Shown: positions 26,952 through 36,301, counted from the stretch's first letter. The stretch is DNA of 64,000 nucleotides from Actinomycetota bacterium (GCA_026392935.1 JAPLBE010000011.1:158596-222595); one strand, 5' to 3'. Program-made: numbers and translations. Notes: generated by a model from the letters alone, not told the origin.

Positions 26952-28193
26952 ATGAATAGTTGGCCGCAGCTCTACATCCCGGAGATTCCATCTTCTTTTT
27001 CATTCCCGGCGCTGAAAATTTTCAATACCGAATTACAGGCTATAGAGACTCTCCCAAAGAGAGATACATATCGGCTTTACGTATGTGGCATCACGCCCTA
27101 TGACGCGACACATTTAGGGCATGCGGCCACATATCTAACCTTTGACTTAATTCACCGCTATTTGAAGGCGACAGGCGCACGCGTGATCTTCTCGCAAAAC
27201 ATTACTGATATTGATGATCCTCTTCTCGAGAGAGCAGCTCGGGACAATGTTTCTTGGGAGAGCCTGGCACGAAGCCAAATAGAACTATTCCGTGGTGATA
27301 TGAGTGATTTGCATGTGCTTCCACCAGACTCTTACGTCGGTGTTGTTGAAGCTATGGATTTGATTATTAATTCAGTGCAATCACTCGTAGACCAGGGAAA
27401 GACGTATTCGATCGATGGTGATATTTATTTCCGAGTTCACTCTGATCCAGATTTTGGAAATCGTTCTCACTTGTCTCAACCTGAGATGATCAAGATTTTT
27501 AGTGAACGTGGGGGAGACCCACTGCGAAAAGGTAAAGAGAATCCTTTAGATGCCTTGGTGTGGATGGCGCAGAAGCCTGGCGAACCTGGATGGGAGAGTC
27601 CATTTGGCAAAGGCCGACCTGGATGGCATATCGAATGTTCGGCAATCGCTCTACATTATTTAGAGCCCGATACAAACGATGCTTATTCAATTGATATACA
27701 AGGCGGTGGAAGTGACTTGATATTTCCGCACCACGAAATGTCGGCCTCTCAATCAGCCTCACTTTCACATCAAAAGTTTTCCCGAAACTATGTGCACGCC
27801 GGAATGATCGGTTTTGAAGGTGAAAAAATGAGTAAATCTCTCGGTAACCTTGTTTTTGTTTCTAAGTTAATTTCATCAGGAGTCGAACCGGTCGCTATCA
27901 GATGGGCGCTCATGAATCATCACTACTCGACAGATCTTATGTGGAAAGAATCTTTTATCGAATCTGCGTCAAGAGAAATTGATTCGCTAAGAGTGTCTTT
28001 ATCTAAGGTGGATGTAGCGCCTACCCAACGGGTGATTGAAGACATCATTTCAAGCCTCTCAAATAATCTCGATACTCCGCGCATATTGGAAATTCTTAGA
28101 CAATGGATGAGTGATACGAATTCTGGGACAACAGGTGGTCATGCTGGAGAACTTTCTCGTGCTATCGATGCCCTTTTAGGCCTAGCGCTCTAA
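26952..28193 (+). CDS. mshC: Cysteine:1D-myo-inositol 2-amino-2-deoxy-glucopyranoside ligase MshC
   Basis: Third enzymatic step of mycothiol synthesis: ATP-dependent joining of cysteine to GlcN-Ins. 413 residues, related to CysS. Class I synthetase motifs: the HIGH-like THLGHAAT near residue 55 and GEKMSKSLGN (KMSKS). Zinc site residues are CGITPYDATHLGH and the WHIECSAI segment. MshC rather than CysS is indicated by the starting PEIPSSFSFP, the short C-terminus and the DUF3090/SCO1664 neighbours. It shows that the cell makes mycothiol, the actinobacterial thiol. Confidence 0.93.
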   Translation: MNSWPQLYIPEIPSSFSFPALKIFNTELQAIETLPKRDTYRLYVCGITPYDATHLGHAATYLTFDLIHRYLKATGARVIFSQNITDIDDPLLERAARDNVSWESLARSQIELFRGDMSDLHVLPPDSYVGVVEAMDLIINSVQSLVDQGKTYSIDGDIYFRVHSDPDFGNRSHLSQPEMIKIFSERGGDPLRKGKENPLDALVWMAQKPGEPGWESPFGKGRPGWHIECSAIALHYLEPDTNDAYSIDIQGGGSDLIFPHHEMSASQSASLSHQKFSRNYVHAGMIGFEGEKMSKSLGNLVFVSKLISSGVEPVAIRWALMNHHYSTDLMWKESFIESASREIDSLRVSLSKVDVAPTQRVIEDIISSLSNNLDTPRILEILRQWMSDTNSGTTGGHAGELSRAIDALLGLAL

Positions 28194-29053
28194 TCTCCGG
28201 ATTGTCTACGCAAGAACCGTTCCAGTTCGCGAGCTATTGATTCTCCCGTTGCTTCCGGTAAATCTGATGAGTCTTTACTTTCTTCAAGTGCTTTCACATA
28301 TTCTGCTACATCAGAATCTTCTTTAGCCAGATCGGTAACTTCGTTCTCCCACTCGATAGATTCGTCAGGCAAATCTCCCTGAGGGATAGAGATCTCTAGG
28401 AAATCTTCTAGTGCGTTGACAAGAGCAAGTGTCGCTTTAGGCGAGGGAGTATTAGATGCGTAGTGAGGAACCGCAGCCCACAATGAGATTGCATCTAATC
28501 CGCGACGAACACAACCATCTTGAATGACACCAAGAATGCCAGTAGGGCCTTCGTATTTGCTTATCTCAACACCTAAGCGCTTTGCTATATCGGGATGAGC
28601 ACCACTACCACTTACAGTTATTGGTCGCGTGTGAGGAGTATCTGCAAGCATTGAACCAATTGTGATGACCATCTCCACTTCAAGATCGTCGGCGAGATCC
28701 AGTAGATCGGAAGTAAATGTCTTCCATTTCATCGATGGTTCGACGCCCCTGACAATCACTAAATCGTTCTCTAAAGTTGGGATTCGAAGCCCATAAATCT
28801 GAGTTCCAGGCCATGTAAGACTTCTCACGCTCGATTCATCAACAACGATTGTTGGTCGGTTTACTTGAAAGTCGTAGAAATCTTCAGCATCAAGTTCTGC
28901 AACTAATTCTGGCACTACGTCGAAAGCTGGATCAGTCCAACATCCCAATAGATGGGAGGCGGCACCGGTGGCCGCCTCGGCAGCATCGTTCCACCCCGAA
29001 AATGCTAAAACCATGATGGGGGAACGCAACGACGGAATTTGAAGAATCTCCAC
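28190..29053 (-). CDS. PAC2 family protein
   Basis: 287 residues of the PAC2 (proteasome assembly chaperone-like) family common in actinobacteria. Characteristic segments are PIMVLAFSGWNDAAEAATGAASHLL at the N-terminus, VVRGVEPSMKWKTF and YEGPTGILGVIQDGCVRRG; the C-terminus is acidic. Function is unknown. It is divergent from metH and its stop overlaps the mshC stop (CTAA, 28190-28193). No proteasome genes are present in this window. Confidence 0.87.
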   Translation of the reverse strand: MEILQIPSLRSPIMVLAFSGWNDAAEAATGAASHLLGCWTDPAFDVVPELVAELDAEDFYDFQVNRPTIVVDESSVRSLTWPGTQIYGLRIPTLENDLVIVRGVEPSMKWKTFTSDLLDLADDLEVEMVITIGSMLADTPHTRPITVSGSGAHPDIAKRLGVEISKYEGPTGILGVIQDGCVRRGLDAISLWAAVPHYASNTPSPKATLALVNALEDFLEISIPQGDLPDESIEWENEVTDLAKEDSDVAEYVKALEESKDSSDLPEATGESIARELERFLRRQSGD

Positions 29054-29068
29054 ATCGACACCTTACGG

Positions 29069-29074
29069 TAACCT
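29069..29074 (+). promoter_or_regulatory. Candidate -10 element for leaderless metH transcript
   Basis: TAACCT, seven bases before the metH GTG. The whole space between divergent PAC2 and metH starts is 28 bp, so neither gene can have a long leader. Confidence 0.4.
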
Positions 29075-29081
29075 CAGCGCC

Positions 29082-32000
29082 GTGACGAGTGGAAAAACGC
29101 CGCAGATTCTTGAAGAGGGCCTACTTCGTCACGCCTTAAAAAAGGGCACGGTCATAGCCGATGGCGCGATGGGAACCATGCTTCAGGCTGCAGATCCTTC
29201 GTTGGAAGATTTTCAAGGCCACGAAGGTTGTAACGAAATTCTCAACGTTACCCGTCCAGAATTAGTTCGTTCCGTTCATGATGCATATCTCGAAGTTGGT
29301 GTTGACGCTATCGAGACAAATACTTTTGGAGCCAACTGGGCAAATCTCGCTGAATACGGAATTGAAGATCGTATTTATGAACTCGCTTACGCTGGTGGGG
29401 TTATCGCTAGACAGGCGGCAGATTCTTATTCAACGCCGGACCATCCTCGCTTTGTACTGGGTTCGTTAGGCCCGGGTACCAAACTCCCTAGCCTTGGTCA
29501 CACGACATACCAAAAACTAAAAGATGCGTATCAATTAGCCTCAAAAGGCCTTGTTGATTCAGGAGCCGACGCACTCCTCATCGAGACAACACAAGATTTG
29601 CTTCAAGCGAAAGCAGCGGTCAACGGAGCGCGAGCTGCAGTGCAAGAATCTGGAAGAGATGTCGTAGTTATCGCACAAGTTACTGTCGAAACGACTGGAA
29701 CTATGTTGCTTGGTTCAGAGATTGGCGCAGCGCTTAACGCACTTGAACCTTTGAATATTGATTTAATTGGACTCAACTGTGCAACTGGTCCCGCAGAAAT
29801 GTCTGAACATTTACGATACTTGTCAAAGAATTCAACAGTTGCAATCTCTGTCATGCCTAACGCTGGTTTACCAATTTTGGGCAAGAAGGGTGCTGAATAC
29901 CCACTTGGTCCAGAGGAGTTAGCCACGGCGCTAGAAACATTTGTTAATGACTATGGAATTTCACTGATTGGTGGATGCTGCGGAACGACACCCGAGCATC
30001 TTTCATCGGTTGTAAAAAGGCTTTCAGCTCATTCCGTGAAAGATCGAACTATCACTCTAGAACCAGGTGCTTCGTCTATCTATCAGTATGTGCCATTTCG
30101 TCAGGATAAGACCTACCTTGCTATCGGAGAGCGCACTAATGCCAATGGATCACGCGCATTTCGTGATGCGCTGGTTGCTGAAGATTGGGCAACGTGTGTA
30201 GAGATTGCGCGAGATCAAATCCGAGATGGCGCTCATATGTTAGATCTCTCCGTTGACTACGTTGGTCGTGATGGTGCACGAGATATGTTCGAAATTGCAT
30301 CCAGGTTTGCAACATCATCAACGCTACCGATTGTGTTGGATTCAACTGAACCGCTAGTACTCAAGGCTGGCCTCGAGGCACTGGGTGGTCGTTCGGTAAT
30401 AAACTCTGTCAATTACGAAGATGGAGATGGACCAACCTCTCGTTTTGCCAAGATTATGCCTCTGGTAAAGGAACATGGTGCATCAGTAGTCGCACTCACT
30501 ATTGATGAAGAAGGTCAAGCGAGAACTGCGGAGTGGAAACTTAAGGTTGCTCGCAGATTGATTAAGGATCTCACAGGTAACTGGGGAATGAAAGTGGGAG
30601 ATATCTTGATAGATACTCTTACTTTTCCTATTGCTACAGGACAAGAAGAAACTCGACGAGATGGTCTTGAGACAATCAATGCGATTCGCACACTGAAACA
30701 AGAGTATCCGGATGTTCAAACAACTTTAGGTGTTAGCAACGTTTCATTCGGACTAAACCCTGCGGCCCGAGTTGTACTTAACTCTGTTTTTCTTCATGAG
30801 TGTGTTCAAGCTGGTTTGGATTCAGCCATTGTGCATCCTTCAAAAATAACACCAACTGCTCGAATCGATGAGAGACAGAAGAAAGTTGCACTTGATCTTA
30901 TTTATGATCGACGTGAATATGACGGCGAGAATGTTACGTATGATCCACTCTCAGAATTCCTGCAGCTTTTCGAAGGAGTAGAACTTGCTGCATCGAGGAA
31001 TATTCGAGCATCCGAATTGGCGGCCCTTCCGTTGCGTGAAAGACTAGAGAGAAGAATTGTTGATGGCGAAAAAGTAGGTCTCACAGATGACTTAGATTCG
31101 GCAATGACCGAGGGAATAACGCCAATAAATATCATCAATGAACACCTACTAGAGGGCATGAAAATAGTTGGGGAACTGTTTGGCAAAGGGGAGATGCAAT
31201 TGCCTTTCGTGCTTCAAAGTGCCGAAGTGATGAAGTCCGCTGTCGCCTATCTGGAGCCTCATATGGAGAAGACAGATGATGGAGGACGAGGAAGAATTCT
31301 TTTAGCTACCGTGAAGGGCGATGTGCACGATATCGGAAAAAATCTCGTAGATATTATTCTTTCTAACAACGGATATCAGGTAGTGAACATTGGAATCAAA
31401 CAGACGGTAAATCAGATTATTGACGCAGCTCTGGAGAATAACGTTGACGCAGTGGGGATGTCGGGTTTGCTCGTAAAATCTACGGTGATTATGAAAGAGA
31501 ATCTCGAGGAGATTACCTCTCGTGGTTTAGATCAGAAATGGCCGGTAATTCTTGGCGGTGCAGCACTTACTCGCGCATACGTTGAAGATGACTTGGCTTC
31601 CATGTTCCCTGGAGAAGTGAGATACGCACGAGATGCCTTTGAAGGTTTACGACTTATGGATGCGATCATTGCGGTTAAACGTGGCGATGAAGGTGCTTCT
31701 CTGCCTGCACTCCGCGAGCGAAAAGTAAAACGCGTCGAAAAGAGTTTCGAGGAAAGATTACTCGATACAAATAGGAGTGACGTTGACGCCAATATGGATA
31801 TCCCAGGTGTCCCATTTTTTGGTTCCAGAATTGTAAAAGGAATCCCACTCGCGGATTACGTCGGAATGCTCGATGAACGCGCGCTCTTTGTTGGACAGTG
31901 GGGTTTAAAGGGAAACCGTGGTGAATTTGAAGAGATGGCTGAATCTGAAGGTCGACCACGGCTTCGTTCATTACTTAATGAGGTCCAGTCTCAGGGCTGG

Positions 32001-32594
32001 CTTGAGGCTGCAGTCGTATACGGATATTTCCCATGCGTATCTGAAGGAAATGACTTAATTGTTTTACATCACGAAGGTCCAAACAAAGGTAAGGAGCGAG
32101 TGCGATTTAAATTCCCTCGCCAATCTAGAGATCGCCGGCTCTGTCTAGCTGATTTCTTTGCTGCTAAAGATTCAGGACGCACCGACGTCGTTGCATTCCA
32201 TGTGGTAACAATGGGAAACACCGTGAGTACAGCCGCTAATGAACTTTTCGCTGCAGATAAGTACCGTGAGTATCTAGAGCTTCATGGACTTTCTGTGCAA
32301 CTTACTGAAGCGCTGGCTGAACATTGGCACGCTCGAATAAGAGAAGAGATGAAAGTTCGGGATCAAGACGCTCCAGATTTACAAGGAATTTTGGACCAAG
32401 GTTATCGAGGATCTAGATATTCTTTTGGATACCCAGCATGTCCTGATATCGAACAACAGACTGAACTCTGTGAATTACTGGAACCGGGTCGCATTGGAGT
32501 TGAACTTTCAGAAGAGTTCCAACTGCATCCAGAGCAGTCAACGTCAGCAATTATTGTTCATCACCCGGAAGCCAAGTACTTCAACGCAAACTAG
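29082..32594 (+). CDS. metH: Cobalamin-dependent methionine synthase
   Basis: Transfers a methyl group from methyl-tetrahydrofolate to homocysteine via methylcobalamin. 1,170 residues with all four modules in order: homocysteine/zinc domain (GLNCATGP and GGCCGTTPEH), pterin-binding domain (about 340-620; AIGERTNANGSRAF), cobalamin domain with cap (QLPFVLQSAEVMKSAV) and the lower-ligand motif DVHDIGKN near residue 747, and the activation domain (RGSRYSFGYPACPDIEQQ). It needs vitamin B12. There is no room upstream for a cobalamin riboswitch. The GTG at 29082 is the only sensible start. Confidence 0.97.
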   Translation: MTSGKTPQILEEGLLRHALKKGTVIADGAMGTMLQAADPSLEDFQGHEGCNEILNVTRPELVRSVHDAYLEVGVDAIETNTFGANWANLAEYGIEDRIYELAYAGGVIARQAADSYSTPDHPRFVLGSLGPGTKLPSLGHTTYQKLKDAYQLASKGLVDSGADALLIETTQDLLQAKAAVNGARAAVQESGRDVVVIAQVTVETTGTMLLGSEIGAALNALEPLNIDLIGLNCATGPAEMSEHLRYLSKNSTVAISVMPNAGLPILGKKGAEYPLGPEELATALETFVNDYGISLIGGCCGTTPEHLSSVVKRLSAHSVKDRTITLEPGASSIYQYVPFRQDKTYLAIGERTNANGSRAFRDALVAEDWATCVEIARDQIRDGAHMLDLSVDYVGRDGARDMFEIASRFATSSTLPIVLDSTEPLVLKAGLEALGGRSVINSVNYEDGDGPTSRFAKIMPLVKEHGASVVALTIDEEGQARTAEWKLKVARRLIKDLTGNWGMKVGDILIDTLTFPIATGQEETRRDGLETINAIRTLKQEYPDVQTTLGVSNVSFGLNPAARVVLNSVFLHECVQAGLDSAIVHPSKITPTARIDERQKKVALDLIYDRREYDGENVTYDPLSEFLQLFEGVELAASRNIRASELAALPLRERLERRIVDGEKVGLTDDLDSAMTEGITPINIINEHLLEGMKIVGELFGKGEMQLPFVLQSAEVMKSAVAYLEPHMEKTDDGGRGRILLATVKGDVHDIGKNLVDIILSNNGYQVVNIGIKQTVNQIIDAALENNVDAVGMSGLLVKSTVIMKENLEEITSRGLDQKWPVILGGAALTRAYVEDDLASMFPGEVRYARDAFEGLRLMDAIIAVKRGDEGASLPALRERKVKRVEKSFEERLLDTNRSDVDANMDIPGVPFFGSRIVKGIPLADYVGMLDERALFVGQWGLKGNRGEFEEMAESEGRPRLRSLLNEVQSQGWLEAAVVYGYFPCVSEGNDLIVLHHEGPNKGKERVRFKFPRQSRDRRLCLADFFAAKDSGRTDVVAFHVVTMGNTVSTAANELFAADKYREYLELHGLSVQLTEALAEHWHARIREEMKVRDQDAPDLQGILDQGYRGSRYSFGYPACPDIEQQTELCELLEPGRIGVELSEEFQLHPEQSTSAIIVHHPEAKYFNAN

Positions 32595-32599
32595 CCTGC

Positions 32600-33352
32600 T
32601 TAGTTATGTGCAGGGCAAATCGTTTTAAAGAAGCACCAATCACATAACCGGGATTTCTTGGTTGGAAAATGCATTGTTTCGATAGCAGTGAGAATTTCTT
32701 GCCCAATATTGGTAAGTATCTTCTCTGCAGATTTGAGTTGCGCCTCGGTTGGTGAACTCTCAATTACTTTTCTATCGCCCAAGTAGATTAGCTTCAGAAG
32801 GCGGGGGAGTACTCCTTGATTTTGCCAATAGAGCAGCGCGTAAACACGTAACTGAAAGAGCGCCTTCTCTTCCCAGCCAGGTTTCGGGGATTTTCCCGTT
32901 TTATAGTCAACTATGCGCACCTCACCGGTGGGCGCTATATCCAGACGATCGACATAACCATGCAAATAGATCTCCTCCGAAACATTCTTTTCAAGGTGCA
33001 GTTCTCGATAGGTGGATTCAAAGGTATGAGGTTGCTCAAGTTCAAAATAGTTTGCGAGAAGTGCACTGGCTCGATCTATCCATTCCTTTTGGTCTAAGAC
33101 CAACTGAGCCAGTTCTGGTTGAGTTTCACATTGTCTTTTCCACGCCGCAGGCAGTAAGTCAAGGGCAGTATCAAGGGTTCTTTTTTCACTTCTCTCTTCA
33201 AACAGATCTTCAAGAACTGCGTGAATGAGTTTTCCGCGTTCGGCGTCAACACTTGGTGGCTCCGGGAGTTGATCAATGGCTCGATATTTATAAAGTTGAG
33301 GGCAGTTGGTGAAGTCATTCATGCGACTAGGTGAGAGCCTTAACTGTTCCAT
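32600..33352 (-). CDS. RecB-like PD-(D/E)XK nuclease with Fe-S cluster
   Basis: 250 residues, the stand-alone RecB-type nuclease widespread in actinobacteria. Motifs: SPSRMNDFTNCPQLYKYR at the N-terminus (first cluster Cys), RGKLIHAVLEDLF (catalytic His region), GYVDRLDI and IVDYKTGKSP (metal-binding Asp and the D-x-K core), then LCDWCFFKTICP with three further Cys. The four cysteines match the [4Fe-4S] pattern of AddB/RecB-like nucleases. Probably acts in DNA repair; its partner is unknown. Divergent from trmI, as in mycobacteria. Confidence 0.9.
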   Translation of the reverse strand: MEQLRLSPSRMNDFTNCPQLYKYRAIDQLPEPPSVDAERGKLIHAVLEDLFEERSEKRTLDTALDLLPAAWKRQCETQPELAQLVLDQKEWIDRASALLANYFELEQPHTFESTYRELHLEKNVSEEIYLHGYVDRLDIAPTGEVRIVDYKTGKSPKPGWEEKALFQLRVYALLYWQNQGVLPRLLKLIYLGDRKVIESSPTEAQLKSAEKILTNIGQEILTAIETMHFPTKKSRLCDWCFFKTICPAHN

Positions 33353-33398
33353 TGCACCGACGATACCGTGGGGTGCCGACAGAAATCGGTTCCTCGCC

Positions 33399-33404
33399 TA
33401 GGAT
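33399..33404 (+). promoter_or_regulatory. Candidate -10 element for leaderless trmI transcript
   Basis: TAGGAT, six bases before the trmI GTG start, in the 58-bp divergent gap. The start codon has no Shine-Dalgarno sequence. Confidence 0.45.
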
Positions 33405-33410
33405 GCGCAT

Positions 33411-34262
33411 GTGTCCAGAGATGGTTTCTTTAAAGCAGGCGATCGCGTTCAACTTACCGACCCAAAAGGAAAGCTGTATACCTTCACAATTACACCTGGC
33501 AAGGAATGGCACACACATAAAGGTTGGATAACTCACGATGATCTCATCGGTCTGCCCGAGGGGTCGGTAGTAAGCACTACAGCGGGGCTAAAATTCACTG
33601 CCTTCGTTCCACTTCTCGCTGATTACGTTCTTTCGATGCCTCGTGGAGCAACAATTGTGTATCCAAAAGATGCAGCGATGATTGTGGGTATCGCAGATGT
33701 ATATCCCGGCGCGAAAGTTCTTGAAGCCGGAGTAGGTAGCGGTGCACTCACGCTTTCACTATTGCGCGCCGTTGGAGATACAGGTTCGGTTCACTCGGTA
33801 GAACGACGTCAAGACTTTGCAGATAATGCGCGTTCAAACATCGAGAACTATTTCGGAGAAGCTCCTAAAAATTGGTCCTTGGATGTTGGCTCTGTCCAGG
33901 AGCAAAAATTCCCAGAACCGTTTGATCGCGTGATTCTAGACATGCTTGCACCATGGGAATGTATTGAAATGGCTGCGGAAGTTTTGCGACCTGGCGGAGT
34001 TTTCCTTGCATACGTTGCAACGACAACACAGCTCTCTGCAACAGCGGAGGCAATCAAGAATGATGGTCATTTCACCGAACCTGAGAGTTCTGAAACCATT
34101 GTTCGTGGATGGCATCACGAAGGTTTAGCGGTACGCCCTCAACAACGCATGATCGGACACACAGGATTTCTTATTCAGAGCAGGCGGATGGCCCCAGGTG
34201 TTGATGTGTTGGCACGCCGAAGAAGACCAGCCAAAGGTGCGTACGGTGTCGCGGAAGAGTGA
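33411..34262 (+). CDS. trmI: tRNA (adenine-58-N1)-methyltransferase TrmI
   Basis: SAM-dependent m1A58 methylation of tRNA. 283 residues: N-terminal beta domain (FKAGDRVQLTDPKGKLYTFTI), then a Rossmann fold with VLEAGVGSGALTLSLLRAVG (SAM motif I), VHSVERRQDFADNARSN (acidic residue of motif II) and DRVILDMLAPWE (motif IV). In mycobacteria this gene is followed by the proteasome block (mpa, dop, pup, prcB, prcA) and, further on, pafA. Here the very next gene is pafB, overlapping by 17 bp. Confidence 0.95.
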   Translation: MSRDGFFKAGDRVQLTDPKGKLYTFTITPGKEWHTHKGWITHDDLIGLPEGSVVSTTAGLKFTAFVPLLADYVLSMPRGATIVYPKDAAMIVGIADVYPGAKVLEAGVGSGALTLSLLRAVGDTGSVHSVERRQDFADNARSNIENYFGEAPKNWSLDVGSVQEQKFPEPFDRVILDMLAPWECIEMAAEVLRPGGVFLAYVATTTQLSATAEAIKNDGHFTEPESSETIVRGWHHEGLAVRPQQRMIGHTGFLIQSRRMAPGVDVLARRRRPAKGAYGVAEE

Positions 34263-35187
34263 ACGACTCGTAAATCTCACTATCGCACTTCTTGCAACGG
34301 GACGTTGGCTTAGTAAATCTGAGATTTTTCAATCAATCGACGGTTACTCAGGAGATACGCAATCTCAGGAGCGGATGTTTGAACGCGATAAGGAAGAATT
34401 GCGAAATCTTGGAATAGAAATTGAAGTAGGAACATTTGATCCACTATTCGAAGACGAAGTCGGTTATCGAATAAGGCCGGAGAAATATCGAATCAACCTT
34501 TCGCAACTCACAACAACACAGCTTTCACTCCTCAGTGTTGCGGCAGCGAGCTGGAAGAGAGCCGAAATAAACTCTCAAGCTTCAAGCGCTCTTCTCAAAC
34601 TAAGCGCCCTAGGTATCGAATCCGATTTAGATGGAATTAATCCCTTCACCCCAGTGATTCTGAGTAGCCATGAGAATCTAGGAAATATTATGGATGCCAT
34701 TGCCTCCAAAAAAGTAGTTTCATTTCAATACCGACTAAAGGATTTTTCTTCACAAGAGAGAGTCATTGAGCCATATGGCGTAGGAACGAAACATGGATAT
34801 TGGTATGTAGCGGGATTGGATTTGGATAGAAAGGCAGTCCGACTTTTTAGGCTTGATCGCTGCATTTCCGAAATTAGAGAGCAGGGAAAAGCGAATTCCT
34901 ATGAAATTCCACCGGATTTTTCAATGCGCCAGCAACTTGCGTCCCGCGATCGAAACAATCTCTGCCTGCTTGAAGTCCGAACAGACCGTGGATCGCAGAT
35001 TAGAAGGCATGCTCGTCCTGTTCAACTCGGCGATGAATGGGACACTGTTGAATACCCATTTAGTGACACGGCAGAGTTAGTGCGAGATCTATTGTGGCAC
35101 CGCGACGATGTAAGAATAATTGACCCAGGCGATTACGTTGGTGAATACAGATTGGCACTTGAGAGAATTGCGGAAATCCATGGTTAG
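34246..35187 (+). CDS. pafB: WYL-domain transcriptional regulator PafB
   Basis: 313 residues: N-terminal winged helix (KSERLVNLTIALLATGRWLSKSEIFQSI) and a central WYL domain (VSFQYRLKDFSSQERVIEPYGVGTKHGYWYVAGLDLDRKAVRLFRLDR). With PafC it forms the mycobacterial DNA-damage activator PafBC, which works independently of LexA/RecA. The GTG at 34246 matches the family N-terminus (VSRKSERL) and has AAAGG upstream; earlier ATG codons lie inside trmI. pafC overlaps by eight bases. The name comes from an operon with pafA, which is absent here. Confidence 0.9.
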   Translation: MSRKSERLVNLTIALLATGRWLSKSEIFQSIDGYSGDTQSQERMFERDKEELRNLGIEIEVGTFDPLFEDEVGYRIRPEKYRINLSQLTTTQLSLLSVAAASWKRAEINSQASSALLKLSALGIESDLDGINPFTPVILSSHENLGNIMDAIASKKVVSFQYRLKDFSSQERVIEPYGVGTKHGYWYVAGLDLDRKAVRLFRLDRCISEIREQGKANSYEIPPDFSMRQQLASRDRNNLCLLEVRTDRGSQIRRHARPVQLGDEWDTVEYPFSDTAELVRDLLWHRDDVRIIDPGDYVGEYRLALERIAEIHG

Positions 35188-36076
35188 AAAAACTAATCCG
35201 ACGGAGAAGGCAGCAAGACTTCTGGATTTGGTGCCTTATTTGTATTCACATCAAGGGATTTCAATAGCCGAACTATCAACTGAGTTTAGCGCTTCTGAGT
35301 CAGAGATTTTATCTGACCTAAATACTTTGTGGATGTGTGGGGAGTCAAGATTTGATCTTGTTGATCTAGAATTCGAGTCTGGGTTCGTTTCAATACGCAA
35401 TGCAGAAACACTCAATATGGTTCGCTCTCTTTCAGTGCAAGAGACAATGTCTATTCTTTTTGGAATAGACTTGCTTCGAGAAGAGTTGGATCAAACGCGT
35501 CAAGATTTAGTCAGTGAAATTGACCAGATGCGTACTTTGATAGACAGTAAAATATCAAATGTAGTTTCGGCAACACCCTCGACGAATCCAATGATTCAAA
35601 ACGCAATAGAAGCGGCAATACGAGGTCGCAGGGCCATGAAAGTTTCCTATCACTCAGTCTCAGACGACCGAGTTTCCGAGAGAACTATTGAGCCATTTGA
35701 ATTAGTAACCCGCGATAAAAAGCTTTTCGTGCACGCCTATTGTCGAGAAGCGCAATCCAATCGAACCTTTAGGGTGGACCGAATTGAAAACGCCACCGTG
35801 ACTGATTCTGAGGTTGATGCCACCCACTCATGGGGTGAGAGTGAAAAGGCGATTCAGATTATCTTGAGGATTCATGCCAACTCCCGGAAGGTCCATGAAA
35901 CATTCAACGATTTAAGTCAAAATCCTGACGGTACGTACACCACCGCCATCTTCAGCAAGCAATGGCTGGTTCGAGAAGTGCTAGCCGCTGCTGGTGGTAT
36001 TGAAATCCTTGAACCGCTCTCAATCCGAAAGGAAATTCTTGGGGTGGTACGAAACCTTGAGACTGCCTGTCGCTGA
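35180..36076 (+). CDS. pafC: WYL-domain transcriptional regulator PafC
   Basis: 298 residues with the same architecture as its neighbour: winged-helix segment (NPTEKAARLLDLVPYLYSHQGISIAELSTEF) and WYL domain (MKVSYHSVSDDRVSERTIEPFELVTRDKKLFVHAYCREAQSNRTFRVDRIENA), then a WCX-like C-terminal region. Probably forms the heteromeric activator with PafB. I chose the ATG at 35180 overlapping the pafB stop; an in-frame ATG at 35120 would add an odd extension inside pafB. Followed by tatA, the normal actinobacterial order. Confidence 0.9.
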   Translation: MVRKTNPTEKAARLLDLVPYLYSHQGISIAELSTEFSASESEILSDLNTLWMCGESRFDLVDLEFESGFVSIRNAETLNMVRSLSVQETMSILFGIDLLREELDQTRQDLVSEIDQMRTLIDSKISNVVSATPSTNPMIQNAIEAAIRGRRAMKVSYHSVSDDRVSERTIEPFELVTRDKKLFVHAYCREAQSNRTFRVDRIENATVTDSEVDATHSWGESEKAIQIILRIHANSRKVHETFNDLSQNPDGTYTTAIFSKQWLVREVLAAAGGIEILEPLSIRKEILGVVRNLETACR

Positions 36077-36092
36077 TTTTCCTCAATTGGGG

Positions 36093-36098
36093 TAATCT
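36093..36098 (+). promoter_or_regulatory. Candidate -10 element for leaderless tatA transcript
   Basis: TAATCT, six bases before the tatA ATG in a 28-bp gap with no Shine-Dalgarno sequence. It may separate Tat expression from the DNA-damage regulators upstream. Confidence 0.45.
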
Positions 36099-36104
36099 TG
36101 TGAC

Positions 36105-36296
36105 ATGTTTTTACGCGAACCCAGCCACATCCTCATCCTTCTGATTGTCGTTCTTGTCCTATTTGGAGCGAAGCGACTACCGGATTCCGCACGTTCACTC
36201 GCAAAATCAATGAGAATCTTCAAGGGTGAAATGAAAGAGATGAAGGAAGACGGCAAAAAGCCTGACGATAAAGATAAAGACACCGAAGAAAAGTAA
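36105..36296 (+). CDS. tatA: Twin-arginine translocase subunit TatA
   Basis: 63-residue pore-forming subunit of Tat export. One N-terminal membrane helix ([19 protein letters not shown], with the conserved FGxKRLP hinge), an amphipathic helix ([19 protein letters not shown]) and an acidic/lysine-rich tail. Directly precedes tatC. No tatB is seen here; it could be encoded elsewhere, as in mycobacteria. Confidence 0.95.
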   Translation: MFLREPSHILILLIVVLVLFGAKRLPDSARSLAKSMRIFKGEMKEMKEDGKKPDDKDKDTEEK

Positions 36297-36301
36297 TTTT
36301 A

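Noticed and set aside
29054..29081. Cobalamin riboswitch before metH
   Set aside because: Only 28 bp separate the divergent starts; a riboswitch of ~200 nt cannot fit.
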